A DNA stretch of 12,952 nucleotides from an uncultured Gardnerella sp. (GTDB taxonomy: Bacteria > Actinomycetota > Actinomycetes > Actinomycetales > Bifidobacteriaceae). Shown here piece by piece: positions 4,852-12,133 of the stretch (the first letter of the stretch is position 1; the number at the start of each line of letters is the position of its first letter). The notes below the pieces were generated by a model. It made no database searches. It saw only the letters and a program-made list of their open reading frames with translations, and was not told where the DNA came from. A program made the translations under genes and the position numbers. The stretch covers positions 1 to 12,952 of the forward strand of contig CAMYPG010000012.1 of NCBI GenBank assembly GCA_947289115.1. The letters run 5' to 3'.

Positions 4852-7608
4852 TCATCCAGTGTTTTGCAAGCCTGCAGCAACACCGGAAACAGTGCAGAGA
4901 ATCAGGTAGATGAACTCTGCCTGCTGGCTTTCGCTCAATTCTTCCTTATCCACCTTGTTGCGAAGCTTATGCAAAGCAAGTGACTGAATTACAGAAAGCG
5001 CGTCCACGTAAGGCGAGCGCACGCGAATCGCCTGGCCAAGCACATGGCGATGTTGCAACGGCCACTTGTCACCAACAATTTGCAAAACCCACTTGCGAGT
5101 AAGTTGCATTTCCGAAAGCACTTTATCGCTTAAATCTTCGCGATCTCCAAGGCTTAGATACATGCGAGCAATTCGCTCGTCTGTTTTAGCCAAAGACATC
5201 TCAATGTTGTCAATAAAAGTACTAAACAGCGGCCATTCTTCGTAAGCTCTGCGCAGAGTTTCCAAGTCGCCAAACTTTTCGCAAGCTGTACCCAAGCCGT
5301 ACCACGCTGCCAAGTTGATTCGAGCTTGCGCCCAAGAGAAAACCCACGGGATTGTGCGCAAATCGTCCAAAGACTTTGCACCAAGACCGCGCTTTGCAGG
5401 GCGAGATCCGATTGGGAGCAAACCAATCTCACTAAGCGGAGTAACGGTTGAGAACCAAGGCGTAAAGTCATCTGTTTGAAGCAAATCAATAAAACGATTA
5501 TGCGCTGCAACATCAAGCTTTTGAGCCATATCCGCATACTTATGAGTCATTTCCGTGTTGGTTTTCTCAACGCTTGGAGCAGATTGAAGCAAAGTTGCTG
5601 CAGCTACTGATTCCAAGTGACGAATGGCAAGAATTGGGTTTCCGTAGCGAGCAAAAATAACCTCACCTTGTTCAGTAAGCTTAAATCGGCAATTTACTGA
5701 ACCAACTGGTTGAGCAAGAACAGCACGGTTTGCAGGACCACCGCCTCGTCCAACAGCTCCTCCTCTTCCGTGGAATAGTGTCAAATCAATGTCATGATCT
5801 TTAGCCCACTGTGCAATACGTTCTTGAGCAGAATGTAATGCAAGTGTTGCAGAAGTAGGACCTGCGTCTTTGGAAGAATCGGAGTAGCCGAGCATAACTT
5901 CCATCTTGCGACCAGTAGCCTTCAGTCTAGCCTGAACTTCTGGAATCTTAATGATTTCCTCAAGAACATTAACCGAATTCTGCAAATCTTCTAGCTGCTC
6001 AAAAAGTGGTATTACGTCAATTGTTGGAGCATCCTGTGGATGCGCAAACGCAAGGCGATTAAGCTCAAATACATCGCGAACATGCTGAGCAGACTTTGCG
6101 AAGGAAATAATGTAACGGCGAGCCGCTCGCATTCCATTTCGCTTTTGAATTGCTCCCAAAGCGCGGAAAGTGTCAAGAACTTCACGAGTCATCGGTTGCA
6201 GAGGGCCACGCTCCCCGTGTAATCCATGCTCACGAATATCTTCCAAAGCGCGCGAATGCACGAGCGAATGCTGACGGAACTCCATTTCCACCATGTGGAA
6301 TCCAAAGGTTTGCGCCTGCCAGATCAAATCCTGCAATGGTCCATATGCTGCTCGAGCATCTCCAGCCTCAGCAAGCGAACGTTGCACTATCCGCAAATCT
6401 TCAATGAACTCTTCGCAAGAATGATACATCAAGTCTGTATTGCGGCTAATCGTGTGGTGTAATCGATCTGCCATCACAAGCATAACGGCTCTATGCGGCT
6501 CGCTGTTAGATACGTCGGACGCGTTTTCAGTGAGCTGCTCGCTCATTTCCCTCTGGCGGTTCCAAAGTTCCAGCAGCTCAACGCTTGGAGGCGTTGTGCG
6601 TGTTTCCATAGTCAGGCATTTGCCAACTTCGCGCGTGCGTTCTTCCAGCGCTTTCAAAACGTGGTTGCTAAACTTGCTCGCAACCTGCCTACTTACCTTT
6701 GCTGTAACGTTTGGATTTCCGTCTCTATCGGATCCAATCCAGCTTCCTGGGTGGAAGAATGCTGGGCATCGCGGTGGCACTAATCCAGCTTTTTTGCCCA
6801 AAAGCCAATCGTCAAATCTGCGATAAACCAACGGAATTGTGTTGAATAATGTTGCGTCGAATATATCGAGTATTGTGTCTGCTTCTTCAACTGGTGTTGG
6901 TTTTTTAAGAGCAATAGGCGAGGTGCGGAGCAATGCGTCTATCTCGTTGTATAGACGCCTGTAGTTTTCGCGCTTATCTGATCCTCCTAGCCTATTGTGT
7001 TTGCTCAGAAGCTTTGATATTCTGCGGATTTTACCAGCTACAGCTTTTCGTCTTGCTTCGGTTGGATGCGCTGTGAAAACTGGATGGAATTCAAGCTTAT
7101 TTAGCAGTTCCTTAGCTTGCGCAGGGCTCATTTCCGTAAGCAACTTGTGGTATGCGCATGTTAGCTCGTTAACTGGGTCTACGGGATTAGATTCTTCTAC
7201 TTCGCATTCGCGTTGGTGCAGCACGGAGACCCTGTAGTTTTCTTCACAAAGGTTTGCTAAGTGGAAGTATGTAGCAAACGCACGCGCAAGAAGCTGCATA
7301 TCTGGCAAATCCATGCCGTTAATTTTTTCTACAGCTTTGTTTAGTCCGTCGTCTTCTGTTCCTTGTGCATCAACCATTTGTGCGAAGTGTGCTGCGCTTG
7401 CGTCTACTGCGTTTAATCGCACTTCGTCGAATACTGTTAATAGTTTTTCATCAAATTCGCCTAATACATCGCGCAGAATATGTAAGCATAAATCCATGTC
7501 TTGCTTAAGCGATGCTGGCAGTTCGCGCTCTTCAGGTCCTTTTCGTCCTAGTCCAGACGTAACTATTGTTGCGTCTGCTGGAGTCACCTGTTGATTTTGA
7601 GTTGTCAT
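4852..7608 (-). CDS. ppc: Phosphoenolpyruvate carboxylase
   Basis: Encodes 918 residues, full length for bacterial PEP carboxylase, which joins PEP and bicarbonate to oxaloacetate and phosphate to refill the TCA-derived biosynthetic pathways, including the aspartate family. Key stretches are intact: FTAHPTEARRK with catalytic His181, GSWIGSDRDGNPN (288-300), VMLGYSDSSKDAG with Lys580 (571-583), the glycine-rich loop FHGRGGAVGRGGG (612-624), and the invariant C-terminal QNTG (915-918). The ribosome binding site AAGGAGGT lies very close to the ATG at 7608. It is transcribed alone, with its own terminator, and diverges from the ThrE-type exporter across a 193-base gap that holds a GC-rich hairpin in its presumed leader. 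I could not identify a convincing promoter. Confidence 0.98.
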   Translation of the reverse strand: MTTQNQQVTPADATIVTSGLGRKGPEERELPASLKQDMDLCLHILRDVLGEFDEKLLTVFDEVRLNAVDASAAHFAQMVDAQGTEDDGLNKAVEKINGMDLPDMQLLARAFATYFHLANLCEENYRVSVLHQRECEVEESNPVDPVNELTCAYHKLLTEMSPAQAKELLNKLEFHPVFTAHPTEARRKAVAGKIRRISKLLSKHNRLGGSDKRENYRRLYNEIDALLRTSPIALKKPTPVEEADTILDIFDATLFNTIPLVYRRFDDWLLGKKAGLVPPRCPAFFHPGSWIGSDRDGNPNVTAKVSRQVASKFSNHVLKALEERTREVGKCLTMETRTTPPSVELLELWNRQREMSEQLTENASDVSNSEPHRAVMLVMADRLHHTISRNTDLMYHSCEEFIEDLRIVQRSLAEAGDARAAYGPLQDLIWQAQTFGFHMVEMEFRQHSLVHSRALEDIREHGLHGERGPLQPMTREVLDTFRALGAIQKRNGMRAARRYIISFAKSAQHVRDVFELNRLAFAHPQDAPTIDVIPLFEQLEDLQNSVNVLEEIIKIPEVQARLKATGRKMEVMLGYSDSSKDAGPTSATLALHSAQERIAQWAKDHDIDLTLFHGRGGAVGRGGGPANRAVLAQPVGSVNCRFKLTEQGEVIFARYGNPILAIRHLESVAAATLLQSAPSVEKTNTEMTHKYADMAQKLDVAAHNRFIDLLQTDDFTPWFSTVTPLSEIGLLPIGSRPAKRGLGAKSLDDLRTIPWVFSWAQARINLAAWYGLGTACEKFGDLETLRRAYEEWPLFSTFIDNIEMSLAKTDERIARMYLSLGDREDLSDKVLSEMQLTRKWVLQIVGDKWPLQHRHVLGQAIRVRSPYVDALSVIQSLALHKLRNKVDKEELSESQQAEFIYLILCTVSGVAAGLQNTG

Positions 7609-7653
7609 CAGACCTCCTTGTGCTAGTCATAAGGTTGCTTGGTCATTTGACTT

Positions 7654-7670
7654 CCGCGGCTCCTCCGCGG
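7654..7670 (-). promoter_or_regulatory. GC-rich hairpin in the ppc leader region
   Basis: Two CCGCGG blocks flank a 5-base loop. Read toward ppc, the loop is AGGAG, identical to a Shine-Dalgarno core, and the stem is all G-C in a very AT-rich setting. Outer arms TTGAC/GTCAA (7676-7680 on the minus strand, and 7647-7651) form a second nested inverted repeat. There is no T-run on either side, so it is not a usual terminator. Its role is unknown; a protein-binding site or a leader RNA structure are both possible. Confidence 0.6.
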
Positions 7671-7758
7671 TTATTTAGGTCAAAAGTTGCAAGCCCACAG
7701 CCTTTGTTCCCAGCGAGATTCCAAAATAATTGTGAACCGACCTTAGGACTGATTTTTT

Positions 7759-7794
7759 CTATAAATTTCTTATAGGCTACGCGCTGCGTATACT
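7759..7794 (+). promoter_or_regulatory. Promoter with two inverted repeats before the exporter gene
   Basis: A -10 box TATACT (7789-7794) ends 7 bases before the GTG start at 7802, placing the transcription start at or next to the start codon. Upstream lie two perfect inverted repeats: CTATAA-ATTTC-TTATAG (7759-7775) and TACGC-GCT-GCGTA (7778-7790), the second touching the -10 box. No good -35 box is seen, which would fit a promoter needing an activator, or repeats acting as operators. Confidence 0.5.
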
Positions 7795-7801
7795 AAAAAT
7801 T

Positions 7802-9574
7802 GTGAGCATAGAAGAGAACAACGCTGATAGTAATTCAAACAGTAATATAGGCAATACTCCACAAATACTTCCGACTGGTCATATAGTAGGAAAACCTTCT
7901 GGAAGATTCCAAACGCACGCGATTCCGCTAGATATGGAAGATGTTGAGCGCGATTGGGATAAACCAGTTACGGAAGCTGGGATTGCCGCAAAATCCAGTA
8001 TTATTATTCGCGTTGGTGCTCTTGGCTTAGGCGCTGGCACTGGAAGCTACCGCGTTCGCGAGCTTATGCATAGAATTGGCGAACCTATGGGTGTTAATGT
8101 GCGCGCAGATGTTAATTTAACAGACATTGAGGCTACTTGCACAGATAAGCATGAGCGCATTACCGAAGTTGTTGACCTTCCTACTACGGGCGTAAATACG
8201 GAGAGAATTTGGCTTCTCGAACATTTTGCAGATTGGTTTAACGTTAAACTTGGAAATGATTCCTTATATCATTCAAAGGCAGCTGTTTCCAAGGAGTTGG
8301 TGGACACTCTTCAAGCTAGCAGCAATGAGAATGCGATTGTTCAAACAGCTAAGCAGTCGGAGGAGCACGCTGCAAAAGTCGAAGAAAAAATGGCAATTCA
8401 AGAGGCGATTCGCAAAGAAAAACCTCGTGGAATTTTTGCGCTTCAACCAGAAAGAACGTATGCTGAGCATTTTTCTCACGTTCAAAATGTCAAAAATATT
8501 CAAAATAGCCAAAATAATTTGAATTTAGATCTTAAAAACAATTCCGCCGCTTTATCTAATCAAAATCCCGCTTGCGATTCTTCCGCGCCGCTTACTGTTC
8601 GTCAAGTTCACGACCGCTTAGACTTAATCAAAAACCGCAAGCCTCTTTATAAGCCTTGGTTTGCGGGTCTTGCGTCTGCTGTGGCGTGCGCGTCCTTCGC
8701 ATTTTTGCTCGGCGGCGGCGCTTACGATATGCTTGGTGCTTTTATTGGAGCTGGCATTGGTCATTATGTTAGAAGACGCATGTTTATGCATCATCTAAAC
8801 CAATTTGTTGTAACGTTTATTGCTGTTGCTGTTGGCGCTTTGAGTTGCATTGCTTCTCTTCGACTTGTTGGATGTTTTGACCCTGCTGCTTTGCATCATA
8901 ATACAGCTTATATCGGTTCTGTTTTGTTTGTAATTCCAGGTTTTCCTCTTATTACAGGCGGCTTGGATATTGCTAAGATTGATTTTCCTTCTGGCATTCA
9001 GCGACTTTGCTACACAATGGCGATTATTCTAATGGGTACTCTTGCTGGCTGGATGGTTGCAAGCCTTGTTCAACTTAATCCCCAAGGCTTTACTCCACTG
9101 GGCTTAAATCCTTGGCTTAATGCTGTTCTTAGAATGATTACAGCGTTTGCAGGCGTGTGGGGATTCTCTGTTCTGTTTAATTCTCCTCAAAGAATGTGTT
9201 TCGTTGCTGGAATAATCGGCGCGATTACCGATACTTTGCGCTTAACTATGGCTGATTTTGGTATTGCTGCAGAAATCGCAGCATTTACTGGCGCTTTGCT
9301 TGCTGGTCTTTTGGCTTCTGCTTGGAGAGCTGTGGTTCATAGGGGTTGGGCGCCTCAATATTTGGGCTATCCGCGTATTGGTCTTACTGTTCCATCTATT
9401 GTGATTATGGTTCCTGGACTTTATATGTATCGTGCAATGTTTTATCTTGGACAGTTTAATACTCTTCCTGCTTTAGATTGGACTTTCCGCGCCTTTATGG
9501 TGATTATTTGCTTGCCATTAGGACTTGCTGTTGCGCGAGTTATAACAGATAAAAGCTGGCGATACGACATTTAG
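7802..9574 (+). CDS. ThrE-type threonine/serine exporter family protein
   Basis: Encodes 590 residues from a GTG start. The N-terminal part (about 60-150) matches the cytosolic section of the ThrE family (PF06738-like), with SSIIIRVGALGLGAGTGSYR and NLTDIEATC. The C-terminal part (about 285-585) has roughly ten hydrophobic segments, with the family PG motifs PGFPLITGGLD (379-389) and PSIVIMVPGLYMYR (531-544). ThrE of Corynebacterium glutamicum exports threonine and serine using the proton gradient; the substrate here is inferred. Between the two parts lies a charged, Asn-rich linker (about 150-283, including a KVEEKMAIQEAIRKEK helix and repeated Asn) that makes the protein about 100 residues longer than the 489-residue C. 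glutamicum protein. No Shine-Dalgarno sequence precedes the GTG; a -10 box 7 bases upstream suggests a leaderless mRNA. The gene stands alone and ends at a terminator. Confidence 0.88.
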   Translation: MSIEENNADSNSNSNIGNTPQILPTGHIVGKPSGRFQTHAIPLDMEDVERDWDKPVTEAGIAAKSSIIIRVGALGLGAGTGSYRVRELMHRIGEPMGVNVRADVNLTDIEATCTDKHERITEVVDLPTTGVNTERIWLLEHFADWFNVKLGNDSLYHSKAAVSKELVDTLQASSNENAIVQTAKQSEEHAAKVEEKMAIQEAIRKEKPRGIFALQPERTYAEHFSHVQNVKNIQNSQNNLNLDLKNNSAALSNQNPACDSSAPLTVRQVHDRLDLIKNRKPLYKPWFAGLASAVACASFAFLLGGGAYDMLGAFIGAGIGHYVRRRMFMHHLNQFVVTFIAVAVGALSCIASLRLVGCFDPAALHHNTAYIGSVLFVIPGFPLITGGLDIAKIDFPSGIQRLCYTMAIILMGTLAGWMVASLVQLNPQGFTPLGLNPWLNAVLRMITAFAGVWGFSVLFNSPQRMCFVAGIIGAITDTLRLTMADFGIAAEIAAFTGALLAGLLASAWRAVVHRGWAPQYLGYPRIGLTVPSIVIMVPGLYMYRAMFYLGQFNTLPALDWTFRAFMVIICLPLGLAVARVITDKSWRYDI

Positions 9575-9611
9575 TCATATCGAGAATAAACAAAATAGTG
9601 TAAACCTAAAC

Positions 9612-9645
9612 AAAAACGCTCAGCGACTACTGGGCGTTTTATTTG
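9612..9645. terminator. Bidirectional terminator between the exporter and trpS
   Basis: A 9-bp stem (AACGCTCAG 9615-9623 with CTGGGCGTT 9630-9638, one wobble pair) has a 6-base loop. It is followed by TTATTT on the plus strand and by TTTGTTT on the minus strand, so it can stop both convergent genes. Confidence 0.8.
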
Positions 9646-9700
9646 TATGCAATCAAGCAAGAATTAATCAGATTTAATTATTGCTAATCAACATTGCTAA

Positions 9701-10792
9701 TCAATACTTCATGTTCATTGCTTCGCGTACTTGATCAAGTGTTTCTTGCGCAATCGCAGCAGCTCTTGCATTTCCATCGTGCAAAATATCTCGCACAGAG
9801 TCCATATCTTTTGCCAATTCCGCACGACGCTCGCGGTGTGGAGCAAGGAAGTTGTTTACAGATTCAATAACATACGCTTTTAATGCTCCTGCGCCAGCGT
9901 TGCCAATTTCTTGCGCAATATCTTTTGGATCTCTGCCTGTAACCAAACCAGCAGTAGTCAAAAGCGCAGAAACCTGTGGGCGAGCCACTGGGTCGAATGT
10001 AATTGTGCGCTCAGAATCAGTTGGACTCTTCTTAATCAGCTTCGCTGTTTCTTCTGCTGTTGCACCCAACATAATCGAGTTTCCGTAAGACTTACTCATT
10101 TTGCGTCCGTCTAATCCTGGGATTTCTGGCGTATCCGAAAGAATCGCAGCTGGCTCTGGGAAAACAGGATTCTTCTTTGCGTATCTCTCATTAAACCTAC
10201 GAGCAATCGTGCGCGTAATTTCAATGTGTGGCAAATTATCTTTTCCAATTGGCACAACATTTGCTTTGCAGAACAAAATATCGCAAGCTTGATGCACTGG
10301 GTATGTAAGCAAAAGTCCTGTTAAAGCATGACCAGAAGCCTCCATTTCGGCTTTAACAGTAGGATTTCTATGCAATTCGGCTTCTGTAACTAAAGACAAA
10401 AATGGCAGCATAAGCTGATTTTCTGCAGGAACAGCGGAGTGTGTAAAAATCATTGTTTTCTTAGGATCAATTCCAGCAGCCATATAATCAAGAACAAGAT
10501 TTAGTACATTATCTTCTACGTGTTCAACAGTGTCTCTATCTGTAATCACCTGATAGTCTGCAATAATCACGTTTGTGTTTACGCCAAGATTTTGCATTGC
10601 GACACGCTCACGAATCGAACCGAAGTAGTGTCCTAAATGAAGTCTTCCTGTTGGTCTATCTCCTGTGAGCATAGTAAAGGAGCTAGGATTTGCTTTTAGC
10701 TTCTCAAGCGTTGCGTCTGAACGTTTTTGAGCTGCTACAAAGCTTGCACTTATTTCATTTCCAGCAGCCGTAACTTGTGCTTCTTCTGACAT
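9701..10792 (-). CDS. trpS: Tryptophanyl-tRNA synthetase
   Basis: Encodes 363 residues of a class I aminoacyl-tRNA synthetase that charges tRNA-Trp in the cytosol. The HIGH-type motif is in PTGRLHLGHYFGSI (47-60) and the KMSKS loop is GRKMSKSYGN (229-238). The entry motif TGDRPTG, rather than the GIQPSG form of E. coli, and the C-terminal RERRAELAKDM stretch place it with the form seen in streptococci, which I recall as Trp-specific. The frame runs upstream to an ATG at 10867, but AAGGAG six bases before the ATG at 10792 and the lack of similarity of the extra 25 residues set the start at 10792. The gene is divergent from the DUF3073 gene and convergent with the exporter. A TATATT -10 candidate lies at 10873-10878, giving a leader of about 75 bases. 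Confidence 0.96.
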   Translation of the reverse strand: MSEEAQVTAAGNEISASFVAAQKRSDATLEKLKANPSSFTMLTGDRPTGRLHLGHYFGSIRERVAMQNLGVNTNVIIADYQVITDRDTVEHVEDNVLNLVLDYMAAGIDPKKTMIFTHSAVPAENQLMLPFLSLVTEAELHRNPTVKAEMEASGHALTGLLLTYPVHQACDILFCKANVVPIGKDNLPHIEITRTIARRFNERYAKKNPVFPEPAAILSDTPEIPGLDGRKMSKSYGNSIMLGATAEETAKLIKKSPTDSERTITFDPVARPQVSALLTTAGLVTGRDPKDIAQEIGNAGAGALKAYVIESVNNFLAPHRERRAELAKDMDSVRDILHDGNARAAAIAQETLDQVREAMNMKY

Positions 10793-10948
10793 TTCTAACT
10801 CCTTACGCACGCGATTTTTCTTGCGATTTTTAAGCCTAAAAATATGGCTTTTATCGTAAAAGTCCACTCAGACAATATACTCGGTTGCGGCACAGTGGTA
10901 CGCTCTTGTGTGATGAATTGATTGTTTCGGTAAATTAGAGGGGGTCAG
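10793..10948. promoter_or_regulatory. Divergent intergenic region between trpS and the DUF3073 gene
   Basis: AAGGAG (10799-10804, minus) decides the trpS start. Further up the trpS leader are two small inverted repeats that share three bases: AAGCC/GGCTT (10832-10836 and 10846-10850) and CTTTTA/TAAAAG (10848-10853 and 10857-10862), plus a GCGATTTTT direct repeat (10811-10819 and 10823-10831). None is followed by a T-run, so there is no clear attenuator, and I see no T-box. On the plus side, AGGGGG (10939-10944) is the DUF3073 ribosome binding site; TTGTGT/TAAATT is a poor promoter candidate with a 19-base spacer. Confidence 0.5.
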
Positions 10949-11356
10949 ATGGGCCGCGGACGACAGAAGGCAAAGCAACAGAAAATTGCCCGTAAGCTCA
11001 AATACCTGACGACCGATACGGATTATGACGAGCTTGCTAAGGAGCTTAATACTCACGAGCCTGGTCAGGGATCCTTCGATCCGTTTGAATCTGATAATTA
11101 TGATGAATCTAAAGATTATCTTGATAAGGAAGAAGATTCGTCTGATTTTGCTGATGATAGCGATTCTAAAGACGCTAATGAAGAGCAAGACTCGTGCGAT
11201 TCTGTTCCTTGCAACGATGACGATTTAGACGATTACGCTAAGTGGGCTGCTGAAGCAGCTGCGTCTGCAGCCAATAAAGATAAATCGTCCGGCAATTCTG
11301 GCACGGTCCACCACCATATTCCTATGCCTATGCCGAATTTTATGCATAAGAAGTAA
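10949..11356 (+). CDS. DUF3073 family protein
   Basis: Encodes 135 residues. The first 35 match the actinobacterial DUF3073 signature: MGRGRQKAKQQKIARKLKY, then a TDYDELAKEL segment. The function of the family is not known. The basic N-terminus (residues 2-18) is followed by a very acidic, Ser/Asp/Glu-rich middle (about 40-95) that is probably disordered, a short DDLDDYAKWAAEAAASAA helix (91-108), and a His/Pro/Met tail (HHHIPMPMPNFMHKK). The opposite charges suggest a nucleic acid- or ribosome-associated small protein, but this is only inference. The start has AGGGGG just upstream. The gene is alone on its strand and converges with the SCP-like gene; no hairpin terminator is visible in the 54 bases between them. 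Confidence 0.9.
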   Translation: MGRGRQKAKQQKIARKLKYLTTDTDYDELAKELNTHEPGQGSFDPFESDNYDESKDYLDKEEDSSDFADDSDSKDANEEQDSCDSVPCNDDDLDDYAKWAAEAAASAANKDKSSGNSGTVHHHIPMPMPNFMHKK

Positions 11357-11377
11357 TTTAAAAATAATAAACAAGTA

Positions 11378-11403
11378 ATTGTTGAATTAAATTGTTGAAT
11401 TAA
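11378..11403. repeat. 13-bp perfect tandem duplication in a convergent gap
   Basis: ATTGTTGAATTAA occurs twice head to tail (11378-11390 and 11391-11403) between the stop codons of two convergent genes. It fills about half of the gap and leaves no room for a normal hairpin terminator. It is probably a slippage product. Confidence 0.9.
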
Positions 11404-11410
11404 ATTATTC

Positions 11411-11854
11411 TCATGCAAGAGATTTTGTGAGTTCGGGCAGCAGATTGCTTAGGTTATCTCGCTCTCCAATTGCACTTATATTGCCAATTTGCTGCTCGTA
11501 ATTCCATTTTGTTATTCCACAGGAAAGCCGCAACCAAACATCTGGGTCTAGTTCTATAACATCAGGCGGCGTTAGATTGTGTGGATCTGATTGTGGACCT
11601 TCTAGGATTTTTATAGCTCCCCAGGGCGCTACTCTTACTTCCACAGCAAATCCAGGCGCTATTGATTCCAAAACATAAAGAGAATACCTAACAGCCATTG
11701 CTTCATCATCTCTACTAACTTCAAGAATTTTGCTGTTAATACATGTGAAATTTTCCTTATCTTGCAAAGATTTCACATACGCCTTCGCCTTATTTTCCCA
11801 TAATTTAAATGATTCTTTAGCGCGATTTATATCTTTTTCTCTTATAACTGTCAT
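11411..11854 (-). CDS. Actinobacterial sterol-carrier-like (SCP_3) family protein
   Basis: Encodes 147 residues, a common size for the family. After a helical, lysine-rich N-terminus (about 1-35), the core shows the recognisable order AVRYSLYVLESIAPG (54-68), VEVRVAPWGAIKILEGP (71-87), TPPDVIELDPDVWLRLSCG (95-113) and a C-terminal SAIGERDNLSNLLP (127-140). This matches actinobacterial proteins annotated as sterol carrier family or SCP orthologue, thought to bind hydrophobic ligands; a real ligand is not known. The region between residues 36 and 52 (TCINSKILEVSRDDEA) looks less conserved. There is no clear Shine-Dalgarno sequence before the ATG at 11854; GATAAT six bases upstream suggests a leaderless transcript. 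The assignment is from recalled family patterns. Confidence 0.78.
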   Translation of the reverse strand: MTVIREKDINRAKESFKLWENKAKAYVKSLQDKENFTCINSKILEVSRDDEAMAVRYSLYVLESIAPGFAVEVRVAPWGAIKILEGPQSDPHNLTPPDVIELDPDVWLRLSCGITKWNYEQQIGNISAIGERDNLSNLLPELTKSLA

Positions 11855-11881
11855 ATTTGAATTATCTCATGAATTACATGA
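11855..11881 (-). promoter_or_regulatory. -10 box and palindrome at the SCP-like gene start
   Basis: GATAAT (11866-11861 on the minus strand, five of six matches) ends six bases before the ATG, so transcription should begin at or inside the start codon. Directly upstream is a perfect inverted repeat TCATG-AATTA-CATGA (11867-11881) in the place of the promoter spacer, a possible operator. No good -35 box is seen. Confidence 0.45.
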
Positions 11882-11967
11882 CTATTATCTGTATTTTTAG
11901 TAGCGTTTTATTAAAGCTAAATCAAAGCTAGATAAAAGTTTAATAAAAATCATATTGTGAATAATTC

Positions 11968-11996
11968 TTAATAAGTGTTTGGGGTTGTGATATCAT
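11968..11996 (+). promoter_or_regulatory. Extended -10 promoter before the glgP leader
   Basis: TTAATA (11968-11973), a 17-base spacer and TATCAT (11991-11996) form a plausible promoter, strengthened by a TG dinucleotide at 11988-11989 in the extended -10 position. The expected start is near 12002-12003, leaving a glgP leader of about 128 bases. The stretch 11882-11967 upstream is AT-rich with a short AAAGCTA direct repeat and nothing else I can name. Confidence 0.5.
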
Positions 11997-12001
11997 CAAC
12001 A

Positions 12002-12133
12002 ATGAAAACGTGTGCATTGCCGCGTACCGTCTTGTTAAGTGCAATTTGGCGCGGCTACAACCAACATAATCAGGGTTGCTATTCGCACATTTTAGGTAAA
12101 TATATTATTCACGGCACAAGGAGTCAAATATGA
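12002..12133 (+). CDS. Possible 43-residue leader peptide overlapping glgP
   Basis: An ATG at 12002 opens a frame of 43 codons that fills the glgP leader, and its TGA (12131-12133) overlaps the glgP ATG (12130-12132) as ATGA. The ATG coincides with the predicted transcription start, so it could be translated as a leaderless message; there is no Shine-Dalgarno site. The product would be mildly basic (starting MKTCALPRTVLLSAIW), with two Cys and two Trp/Tyr-rich stretches, no membrane segment and no family I recognise. A 43-codon open frame can occur by chance, and glgP has its own ribosome binding site, so this is a candidate only. Confidence 0.3.
   Translation: MKTCALPRTVLLSAIWRGYNQHNQGCYSHILGKYIIHGTRSQI
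12019..12055 (+). repeat. GC-rich inverted repeat in the glgP leader
   Basis: GCCGCG (12019-12024) and CGCGGC (12050-12055) are exact complements 25 bases apart, in an otherwise AT-rich leader. They could form a stem in the mRNA; there is no T-run after it. Confidence 0.5.

Noticed and set aside
7566..7775. 69-codon plus-strand frame in the ppc/exporter gap
   Set aside because: It begins opposite the ppc start and runs through the leader hairpin, with no ribosome binding site or recognisable product.
10793..10867. 25-residue N-terminal extension of TrpS
   Set aside because: AAGGAG directly precedes the internal ATG; the extension is Lys/Arg-rich and reads through leader hairpins.
10793..10880. 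Attenuator or T-box in the trpS leader
   Set aside because: The small hairpins overlap by only three bases, none has a T-run, and no T-box sequence or Trp-rich leader peptide is visible.
10868..11188. 106-codon minus-strand frame, Ile/Arg-rich and membrane-like
   Set aside because: It is the antisense of the Asp/Glu-rich DUF3073 gene, which yields such a composition automatically.
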